This document shows positions 1 through 7,400 of a stretch of 64,000 nucleotides of DNA, one piece after another. The translations under genes were made by a program, and so were the position numbers. The stretch is taken from positions 1-64,000 of the forward strand of contig JAEUWI010000005.1 in NCBI GenBank assembly GCA_016791475.1, given 5' to 3'. Below the pieces are notes generated by a model. That model did not search any database. It was given only the letters and a program-made list of their open reading frames with translations, and was not told the origin of the DNA. The stretch comes from Candidatus Hydrogenedentota bacterium. GTDB lineage: Bacteria > Hydrogenedentota > Hydrogenedentia > Hydrogenedentales > JAEUWI01. The first letter of the stretch is position 1, and every line of letters starts with the position of its first letter.

Positions 1-546
1 CTCAGTATCACCACGGCCTCGGGTAGCTCCGCGGAAGTTCGCCGTGAATATATCATCGTTGGACCAGGCGGCGAAGGTGAAGGCGAAGGCGAAGGTGAAG
101 GTGAAGGTGAAGGTGAAGGTGAAGGCGAGGGTGAAGGCGAAGGTGAAGGCGAAGGTGAAGGCGAAGGCGAAGGTGAAGGCGAGGGTGAAGGCGAAGGTGA
201 AGGCGAAGGCGAAGGCGAAGGTGAAGGCGAAGGCGAAGGCGAAGGTGAAGGCGAGGTCCCGAATCCCGACGAAATCCTGCTGGCGGAATTCGACGAGGCA
301 GACAACAACGGCGATGGCCGCCTGAGCTACAGTGAGGCCCAAGATCAACTGCCCGGATTAACACGCGATCAGTTTGATGATCTCGACAGCAATCAGGATA
401 ACCTGCTGAGCCGCGCGGAACTCGGTGCCGAGGTCCCACCCACGGGATGCCCGGCGAGCAAGGTAACCCTTCCCGGGCTGGGCGATCTGTTCCTGCTGGG
501 CGTGGCCCTGCTGGTGCTGTCCTCCCAGGCCTATCTTCGACGCTAA
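1..546 (+). CDS. C-terminal part of an anchored secreted protein: (GE)31 linker, EF-hand pair, Cys-type sorting signal (5' end outside window)
   Basis: The frame is open from base 1, so the gene starts left of the window. The first ~20 residues end in a Y-I-I-V strand, as at the end of a PKD/Ig-like domain (inference). Residues 24-85 are 31 Gly-Glu pairs. Two canonical 12-residue EF-hand loops follow: D101-E112 (DNNGDGRLSYSE) and D129-E140 (DSNQDNLLSRAE). The last 33 residues have Cys150, nine residues, LGD, a ~16-residue hydrophobic helix and a final Arg-Arg, which is the layout of a C-terminal sorting/anchoring signal. The product is probably exported, calcium-binding and held at the cell surface through this tail. 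What the missing N-terminal part does cannot be seen. The IPT/TIG protein at the right end of the window has the same tail design. Confidence 0.8.
   Translation, partial: LSITTASGSSAEVRREYIIVGPGGEGEGEGEGEGEGEGEGEGEGEGEGEGEGEGEGEGEGEGEGEGEGEGEGEGEGEGEGEGEGEVPNPDEILLAEFDEADNNGDGRLSYSEAQDQLPGLTRDQFDDLDSNQDNLLSRAELGAEVPPTGCPASKVTLPGLGDLFLLGVALLVLSSQAYLRR
70..255 (+). repeat. 6-bp coding repeat (GGNGAR)31 encoding Gly-Glu linker
   Basis: Sixty-two codons alternate GGC/GGT with GAA/GAG without a break. The third positions vary (ggc/ggt, gaa/gag), so the array is older than a fresh slippage product but remains prone to length change in 6-bp steps. It codes for a flexible acidic spacer between the outer domain and the EF-hand pair. 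Confidence 0.95.
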
Positions 547-578
547 GGCGCGATCCATAGCGTAGAAAAAATTCAAGC

Positions 579-618
579 CGGGCGGGCCGATCACAAGTTC
601 GGCCCGCCCGCCACGTTT
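579..618 (+). terminator. Rho-independent-type terminator after the anchored protein
   Basis: Perfect 12-bp GC stem: 579-590 pairs with 599-610 around the 8-nt loop tcacaagt. A short T-run (615-618) follows. It lies 33 bases past the stop codon. Confidence 0.65.
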
Positions 619-726
619 TCAGGTTCGGAGCTTTCCGGGGATTAAGGGCTTTTATTCAATCGCTCCACGGCGCTACAATGGCCCTTCAGGCAAGCAATTA
701 TCCCCCACGATGGAGCGCCCTATCCC

Positions 727-3342
727 ATGCAGATCCCTCACCTCCTCCTGTGCCGCCTCATGCTGGCCGCCGCCACATTTCTCCCGTTGCCGGCCCTGGC
801 GCTCTCCACCACGGCCGTCGATATCGTCACCGGCGACGGCGCCACAACAGTGGAGCGAAACATTGCCCGTATCCTCGCCGAACGCTTGAGCGAGAACACC
901 GGAATCAAGGCCATCGTGGTACCCGAAACCGCCCGCCCGACGGGTGCGCCGCGCATCTTTCTCGGAGTTCCCCAGGGCCACGCCACCATTAAAGCCCTCT
1001 TCGATTCCCAGCGCCTCGCGCCCCTCTCCGAGTTGGCCCCCGGCCCCGAGGGCTACCTCCTGATGACCGTTGAGGCTCAGGGCGCGCCCGCCATACTGGC
1101 GGCGGGCTTCGATGATCGAGGCTGTCTTTACGCCGTGGGCGAGTTGCTCCGCCAGACGACCTTCGCCGAAGGCGGCGTGACCTTTCCCGATGATCTCAAC
1201 GAGCGCAACGCCCCCGCCTTCGAAGTGCGCGGCACCCAGTATGGCCAGAGCCATATCGCGAAAAGCGTGGCAAAAGTGCGGCCCTGGACCGACGCGGAAA
1301 CCCAGCGCTACATCACCGATCTTGCCCTGGCGGGCGCCAATGTCTTCGACACCGCCCCCGGCCCCCACTTCGACTTCATCAAGTCCATCGGCTGCATGAC
1401 CCTCGGCGGTTTCGGCGCGAACACGGGCGCCCATCCCGATCACCCCGAGTGGGAAGGCTCCGAGTCCATCGGTCGCACGGGCTATGTGTGCCTCTCCATC
1501 CCGGAAGCCCGCGCCTGGATGATCGAAAAGTGCGAGCAGGAATTCGCGAGCCAGCCCGCCTATGACTACATCAAGTTCCAGGGCGGCGATGGTGGCGGCT
1601 GCGAGTGCGACCGCTGCAAGCCCTATGGCCTCGCCTTCATCAAGACGGTCGAAGAAATGGCCAACGCCATCCACAAGCACCACCCCGACACAAAGATCTA
1701 TTTCACCAACCAGAAGTTTCAAAATGACGATGACAACGCGATCTTCGATTACCTGAACGAGGAGCCCCGCACCTGGCTCTACGCCTGGGGCTATGGCCCC
1801 GGCTCCGATGCCACCTCCTGGCAGCCGGGCCACCGGCAGACCCACCGCATGGACCTCTTCCGCTATCCCGGCTACGGCCCCTACGGCCTCTACCCCAAGG
1901 AAATCCTCCGGCGCCTTCCCGAGGAGCAGGTGCTGCTCTATTACAACGAGCTGACCCACTGGAAATACGCCCAGCACGCCTACGCCCAGATGTATCCCCG
2001 GGCCGACAAGAACGGCGACCTGCCGCCCCACTGGAGCCACGACATCTACGAGCGCCGGCCCGATCAGTTCCTCACCATGGTCTACAACCGCCTCACCTTC
2101 TACGCCTGGCCCCGCTACTATCACCGCGTCTTCAACGACCTCATGCCCTACGGCGTGGGCGACATTACCCACTCCAGCGGCAATCACGACCACTTCAACC
2201 AGTGGATGTGGATGCGCCTGCTTTCGAATCCGCGCATGACGGTGGAGGAAGTGGTGGATGAATACTGCCGCAACTGGTTCGGCCCCGAAGCCGCGCCGGA
2301 CATGGCCGCCGCCCTCTTCCTCCTCGAACGCAACATGCAGGAAATCCCCGGCGAACCGTTGCCCGTAAAGGAATCCGTCGGCGAGTACTACCGCCTCGTG
2401 AAGGCCGCGGGCGAGAAAATGCCCAAAGTCTGGATGGAGAACAACTGGCTCTGGCGCGAGTACATGCAGAAGGGCGCGCTCGACCTGTACACGCAACTGA
2501 ACGCGCGGCAGCAGGTGGCCCTCCAGTCGCGCATCGAAATCCGCCTCGCTGACGCCCTTGCTTCGGGAAATACCGACGCCGCCATCGCCGAGTCCCTCGC
2601 CTGGTTCACGAGCCTCGGCGAGACGAAGGAAATGCGCGTCCTCCACGAGGAGGCCACGCAATGGGCCACCGAGAGCAACGACCTCTACGGCGTCCGCATC
2701 GACGGCCTCTACACCCTCGATCACGACTTCATCGGACTCGGCTGGCTGAAACGCCAACTGGAGCGCGCCCAGGCCGCCTCGGGCGATGCGCGAAATGAAA
2801 TACTGCGCATGATTACCGCCTACGAAGATCCCGGCCCCGGCGGGCACTACGACAACCTCGGCACCTTCAACCCCGCGCCCAACGCCACCTTTGGCTACCC
2901 CTACGACCACGGCCAGCCCTACGTCTATGGCATGCTCGACGAAGCCAACCGCCCCAGCCAGCGCTCCATGCACTTCACGCAAGACGAAGACCAGGGCGTG
3001 ACGCTGGAGTACCGCGATCTCGAGCCCGGCGCGGCCTACAAAATCCGCTTCACCCTCGTGCGCCCCTGGTACCAGGAGCGCTACGCCATGCGCATGAACC
3101 AGAAATCCCAAAGCATCTACGCCGACGACATCAAGATCGCCGACAACATCGAGATCCCCCAGAAGATGAGCGACTTCTTCACCTTCGACATCCCCGCCGA
3201 GGCCACGAAAGACGGAAAGGTCACCATCCGCTTCGAGCGCGCCCCCGACGTCGCCCGGGGCGACCGCGTGAGCATCGAGCAATGGCGCAACTCCGGTGGC
3301 TGGGGTACGATCTGCTCCGAAGCGTGGCTCATGAAAAAGTAA
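727..3342 (+). CDS. Secreted glycosidase-like protein (DUF4838 / alpha-glucuronidase-like)
   Basis: 871 residues with a Sec signal peptide (about residues 1-26, ending A-L-A). Residues ~30-140 resemble the alpha/beta N-terminal domain that precedes the catalytic barrel in GH67/GH115-type enzymes (pattern GxPxFxLG, then DDRGxLYAVGELL). Residues ~150-500 fit a TIM barrel of the DUF4838 type, with the Cys cluster GGGCECDRC near residue 290 and repeated Trp/Tyr/His-rich segments (YNELTHWKY, SSGNHDHFNQWMW) as in a sugar-binding cleft. The end is helical, then jelly-roll-like. A ggag sequence sits about 10 bases before the ATG. The substrate is unknown; breakdown of an acidic polysaccharide outside the cytoplasm is an inference. 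The gene stands alone, with terminators before and after it. Confidence 0.72.
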   Translation: MQIPHLLLCRLMLAAATFLPLPALALSTTAVDIVTGDGATTVERNIARILAERLSENTGIKAIVVPETARPTGAPRIFLGVPQGHATIKALFDSQRLAPLSELAPGPEGYLLMTVEAQGAPAILAAGFDDRGCLYAVGELLRQTTFAEGGVTFPDDLNERNAPAFEVRGTQYGQSHIAKSVAKVRPWTDAETQRYITDLALAGANVFDTAPGPHFDFIKSIGCMTLGGFGANTGAHPDHPEWEGSESIGRTGYVCLSIPEARAWMIEKCEQEFASQPAYDYIKFQGGDGGGCECDRCKPYGLAFIKTVEEMANAIHKHHPDTKIYFTNQKFQNDDDNAIFDYLNEEPRTWLYAWGYGPGSDATSWQPGHRQTHRMDLFRYPGYGPYGLYPKEILRRLPEEQVLLYYNELTHWKYAQHAYAQMYPRADKNGDLPPHWSHDIYERRPDQFLTMVYNRLTFYAWPRYYHRVFNDLMPYGVGDITHSSGNHDHFNQWMWMRLLSNPRMTVEEVVDEYCRNWFGPEAAPDMAAALFLLERNMQEIPGEPLPVKESVGEYYRLVKAAGEKMPKVWMENNWLWREYMQKGALDLYTQLNARQQVALQSRIEIRLADALASGNTDAAIAESLAWFTSLGETKEMRVLHEEATQWATESNDLYGVRIDGLYTLDHDFIGLGWLKRQLERAQAASGDARNEILRMITAYEDPGPGGHYDNLGTFNPAPNATFGYPYDHGQPYVYGMLDEANRPSQRSMHFTQDEDQGVTLEYRDLEPGAAYKIRFTLVRPWYQERYAMRMNQKSQSIYADDIKIADNIEIPQKMSDFFTFDIPAEATKDGKVTIRFERAPDVARGDRVSIEQWRNSGGWGTICSEAWLMKK

Positions 3343-3348
3343 GAGAAT

Positions 3349-3382
3349 ATCGCGGGCGACCCGGTAATGGGTCGCCCGCGAT
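3349..3382 (+). terminator. 14-bp perfect hairpin after the glycosidase-like gene
   Basis: 3349-3362 pairs with 3369-3382 around ggtaat, seven bases after the stop codon. There is no T-run; the right arm runs directly into a 9-bp tandem array. Confidence 0.7.
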
Positions 3383-3533
3383 GGGTCTTATGGGTCTTAT
3401 GGGTCTTATGGGTCTTATGGGTCTCATGGGTCTCATGGGTCTCATGGGTCTCATGGGTCTCATGGGTCCTTTAGGTCCTTTAGGTCCTTTAGGTCCTTTA
3501 AGTCCTTTAAGTCCTTTAAGTCCCTGAAGTCTC
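3381..3533 (+). repeat. 9-bp tandem array, 17 units
   Basis: Units drift stepwise: atgggtctt x4, atgggtctc x5, atgggtcct x1, ttaggtcct x3, ttaagtcct x2, ttaagtccc, tgaagtctc. Block-wise homogeneity suggests local expansion of successive variants. It would translate to MGL/LGP/LSP repeats, but no gene signals support translation. A related array lies at 60908-61020. Confidence 0.9.
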
Positions 3534-3575
3534 TATTCGTAATTCATAATTCACAATTCATAATTCTCAATTCAA
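3534..3575. repeat. 7-bp array (aattcNN) overlapping the end of the DGC gene
   Basis: Six heptamers with core aattc start at 3534, 3541, 3548, 3555, 3562 and 3569. On the minus strand they read TGAATTN or AGAATTN, and the last one contributes the TGA stop codon (3572-3574) of the neighbouring gene. Confidence 0.8.
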
Positions 3576-3925
3576 AGCTCCCTCCGCACCGCGCGCGCGA
3601 CCCGCTCCACATTCTCTTCATTGATCGGCGACTCCCCTTTCACCAGGCCCAGCGCCCCAAGCTCCACATGGGCGCAGTTGGCGAAGCCCGCCTGCTCCAG
3701 AATCTTCCGCGCACAGCACTGATTGCAGCCGTCAATGGCCACCAGTTTGCGCGCACCCGCACTCCGCTCCAGGGCCGTGTGAACCCCCGCCGCCACCGCC
3801 GCCGTGCAATACATCGATGCCGCCTTCTCGCGCGTCAGTTGCCGGGCCGCCTGATCCGTAAGACCGCCCACATCCGAGGCGCCCGAACAGGCGAAAAGCA
3901 AGAGGTTGGAACTTGTGGTGCTCAT
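3572..3925 (-). CDS. DGC-domain (putative zinc-binding) protein
   Basis: 117 residues matching the small DGC family, named for its conserved Asp-Gly-Cys. Here the motif is DGCNQCCARK (residues ~65-74), with further Cys near the N-terminus (LLLFACSGASDVG) and in the middle (MYCTAA). Family members are thought to bind zinc, and their biochemical role is not settled. A strong GGAGG lies ~8 bases before the ATG. The gene is downstream of, and probably controlled by, the ArsR-type repressor: an operator-like TTGGC-N6-GCCAA lies 56 bases before its start. A role in metal or metalloid response is an inference from this context. Confidence 0.8.
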   Translation of the reverse strand: MSTTSSNLLLFACSGASDVGGLTDQAARQLTREKAASMYCTAAVAAGVHTALERSAGARKLVAIDGCNQCCARKILEQAGFANCAHVELGALGLVKGESPINEENVERVARAVRREL

Positions 3926-3980
3926 GACCCGAATCCTCCAGGGTTAGAAACACATTGCGGGCTTCCGGCCCGCTCGCTTA

Positions 3981-3996
3981 TTGGCCAAACAGCCAA
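3981..3996. promoter_or_regulatory. Probable ArsR operator before the DGC gene
   Basis: Inverted repeat TTGGC-N6-GCCAA. The same half-sites at the same spacing occur before arsR at 4355-4370, which suggests that one repressor binds both. Confidence 0.6.
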
Positions 3997-4016
3997 ATAA
4001 TGCAATAAAAAAAAAA

Positions 4017-4337
4017 CTACCGCACGCCCGCAATCCGCGCCTTCGCGCCGGACCGCAACACACCCTCCACACACTCAAAAAGCCCCGAGAGACAGGGTGT
4101 TTTCAACCGGTAATACACCATGAGGCCCCGCTTGTCATCCGCCACCAATCCGGCCTGCTTCAGCACACTCAAGTGCTTGGATACCGTCGAAATGTCCGCC
4201 CCAATCATCGCCGTCAGCTCGCAAACACACCGCTCCCCCTTCGCAATCTCGTCTACGATAAACAGGCGCGTCGGGTGTGCCAGCGCCTTGACCACACGGG
4301 CCCGCGCTTCATATTTCGCCCTGATCTTTGCGTCCAT
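4017..4337 (-). CDS. arsR: ArsR/SmtB-family metal-sensing repressor
   Basis: 106 residues, winged helix. The metal-site motif ERCVCELTAMIG carries the Cys-Val-Cys of ArsR-type arsenic/antimony/cadmium sensors in helix alpha3; the recognition helix follows (STVSKHLSVLKQAGLV). I chose the ATG at 4337 because GGAG precedes it at proper spacing; the 18 extra upstream residues in the open frame would lie over the operator. TTGGT-N6-GCCAA lies 18-33 bases upstream and points to autoregulation. A run of ten T (minus strand) directly follows the stop codon. The arsC, arsB or other transporter genes usual for this family are absent here; the DGC protein is the only linked target seen. Confidence 0.88.
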   Translation of the reverse strand: MDAKIRAKYEARARVVKALAHPTRLFIVDEIAKGERCVCELTAMIGADISTVSKHLSVLKQAGLVADDKRGLMVYYRLKTPCLSGLFECVEGVLRSGAKARIAGVR

Positions 4338-4354
4338 CGCACACGCTCCTTTAT

Positions 4355-4370
4355 TTGGTATTTTAGCCAA
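4355..4370. promoter_or_regulatory. Probable ArsR autoregulatory operator
   Basis: Inverted repeat TTGGT-N6-GCCAA, extended to ATTTGG...CCAAAT at 4353-4372, directly before the arsR ribosome site. Confidence 0.62.
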
Positions 4371-4421
4371 ATACTGGACCCCTGTCAACACCTCATAACG
4401 ACGCCTTCACCCCCCAATCCG

Positions 4422-7400
4422 CTAACCCCGGAGCACCTCGCGCACCTTGCGCGCAAGCGCCTCCAGGGTATAGGGCTTCTGCAAAAAGGCCACCTCGCTC
4501 TGCAACACGCCATGGCGCATGACCGCGTCGTCGGTGTAGCCGCTGCTGAACAGTACCTTTAAGTCCGGATAGTGCGCGCCCAGGGTCTCCGCCAGGCTGC
4601 GCCCGCTCATCTCCGGCATGACCACGTCGGTGAGCAGTAAGTCGACCCGGCCGTCTTCCGCCGCCATGCGTTCGATCGCGTCGCGCCCGCTGGAAGCCGC
4701 AAGCACGGTATAGCCGAGGCTCGTAAGCGCCATCACGGCCATTTCCCGCAGACTGTCCTCATCTTCCACCAGCAGGATGGTTTCACCGCCCCCCTGTGCG
4801 GGCGACGAATCGCCCACCTCCCGCTCCGCCGACGCCGGCGCCACCAGCGGAAGATAAATCTTGAAGGTCGTGCCCTTGCCCGGCTCGCTATAGACCTGCA
4901 CGTGGCCACCGTTCTGTTTCACAATCCCATGCACCACGGCCAGTCCCAGCCCCGTTCCCCGGCCCGGCCCCTTGGTGGTAAAAAAGGGTTCGAAGATCCG
5001 CTCGCGAACTTCGCGGCTCATGCCGGCCCCGGTGTCGCTCACGGCCAGCAGGTTAAACCGACCGGCGGTAACTTCCGCATGGGTATTCGCGTAGGCCGCG
5101 TCGAGTTCGACAAGCCCCGTTTCAATCGTAAGCCGCCCGCCCTGGGGCATGGCGTCCCGGGAATTCACGGCAAGGTTTAACAGCACTTGCTCGATCTGTC
5201 CTGGATCCACCTTCACCAGCCCCCCGGACGGATGAAGCGCGGTCGACAGCCGCACATCCTCGCCGATGAGTCGGCGCAGCATTTTTTCCACGCCCTCCAC
5301 AAGCGAGTTCAGGTTCAGCACCCTGGGTTCGATCACCTGCTGGCGGCTGAACGTGAGAAGTTGACGCGTCAGCGCGGAAGCGCGCTCGCCCGCCTTGTGA
5401 ATTTCCGTCGCATAGCCGCGCACATCGCTATCGGCCGGCAGATTCCCAATCATCCACTCGCTGTAGCCGTTGATGACCGTCAGCAGATTGTTGAAGTCAT
5501 GCGCCACGCCCCCGGCGAGCTGCCCGAAGGCTTCCATCTTCTGGGACTGCTGCAACTGCGACTCAAGGGCCTTGCGGTCCGTCTCCGCCCGCACCCGCTC
5601 GGTCACATCGCGACAGGTCACCGTATACAGCTTGTGCCCGTCCACCGAGATCTGCGAAATCGAAGCCTCGATGGGAAATTCCTCGCCGCTGGCTCGCAGC
5701 CCGCTGATCGGGCCAAACCGGCCCATCGCCCTCGCCGCCACGCCCGTCTTGCCAAACTCCCGGACATGGCCGCTGTGGGCCGCCCGGGAACGCTCGGGTA
5801 TGAACCGCTCTACGCGCGTACCCAGAACCTCTTCCGAACGGCACTCGAACATCCGCTCCGCCGCGGCGTTCATTAATATCACGCATTGGTCTTCGTCCAC
5901 CGTGATGATTCCGTCCATCGCCGAATTAACGATACCCTCCAGGCGCACTTGCTGCTGCTGGGACGCATACTCGGCAAGACGGCGCTCCGTAATATCCTCC
6001 GCCACACCCGCAACACGGTAAATCTCCCCAGCCTCATTAAATACGGGGAATCCGCGATCATGAATCCAGCGGAGGGTGCCATCCGGCCGAACGATGCGGT
6101 ACTCAATGTCATAGTCCTCGCCCGCCATCTGCCCGTGAAACGCGTCAAGAACACGGGACCGCTCGGCCTCGTGCACGGCGTCAATCCAATCCCAGGGGGA
6201 TTCATACAGCGCGTCGCAGGTGCGGCCCCAGATGCTCTCGTAAGCGGGACTCACGTAGAGAATCTGTCCGTTTCGGATATCGTTCAGCCAGAATACTTCC
6301 CGGATGTTCTCCGCCAGTTGCCGGAAGCGCTCCTCACGCTCCAACGCCTCCTGCGCCGCAGGCTTCCGCTCGGTAATATCCCGTCCCACCACCACCGCGC
6401 CCACAATCGCTCCCCCGTTGTCCAGGATGGGGCTGAAACTGTAACTCCCATACCAGGTCTCGCCGGTATCTTTCCGGCGCATACAATACTCGGCATTGGT
6501 TGCCGTCTCCCCCCGGAGCGCGCGGGGCACCGCCCACATATCAAGCGGCAGCGTTTCTCCATTCTCCAGAAAGACCTCGACTATATCCTGGTAATTGGAA
6601 ATGTGTTTCGCGCATTCCGAACGGGCGCCGAAGCGATGGAAGGTGACGAAGGCGTCATTGAAATGAACTACCTGGCCGCCCGAGTCGGATATGGAGACGG
6701 CATCCGTCATACTCGCCATCGCCGCTTCCAGCTTCGCCTGACTTTCCAGCACGGCCTCCTGCGCAAGATGGGCCTCCGTCACGTCAAAGTTGATCCCGAG
6801 CATCCGAACGGGACGGCCCGTCTCATCGCGAAAGACCTCGCCGATGGCTTTCAGATAGTGCAGCGTTCCGTCCGGCCAGATGGCCCGAAACTCACTTTCA
6901 TAGTCCGCTAGACCGTCGCGGGCCCGCTGGCTTTCCTCATTGCAGCGCTCCCTGTCATCGGGGTGAACGCCCGCAAGCCAGGCCTCGTAGGCCCCCCCAA
7001 AGTCTCCCCGCTTCCGGCCGTACAGACTGAACATCTGATCGTCCCAGGAAATCTGATTCCCGATTAGATCCCAGTCCCAGATACCGAGTCCCGCCGCCCG
7101 CGCGGCCAGCGTCACCCGCTCGCTCAGGCGCGCCGCCGCCTCGGAGGCCTGCTTCCGCTCGGAGACGTCGGTTATCACCACCACCGAAGTGAGCGAGCCA
7201 TCATCCCGTGCCCGGGGTTCATAGGCCACCGCCAGCGTCCGCGGCTGATCCGTGCCGGGTAGCGGCGGAAGACTCAAATCAAAGCCGCCCGGGGTTCCGC
7301 CGAGTGACCGGTCCAGATGGGGCTTGATCTGGGGCCAGGCATAGGGAATCACTTCGGGGACACGGCGCCCCACAATTTCCGATACGGCGATACCGTAGAT

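Noticed and set aside
673-3282. Open frame of 869 codons on the minus strand opposite the glycosidase-like gene
   Set aside because: It arises from GC-rich third positions of the plus-strand gene. It is rich in Val/Gly/His/Ala without domains or a signal, while the plus-strand product has a signal peptide and family motifs.
3381-3533. 9-bp array as a CRISPR or a coding (MGL)n protein
   Set aside because: Units are 9 bp with no unique spacers, and the translated product lacks a ribosome site and sits beyond a terminator.
4007-4016. T10 after arsR (minus strand) as a full terminator
   Set aside because: No stable hairpin precedes it within the last 40 bases of the gene, so it was not listed as a terminator.
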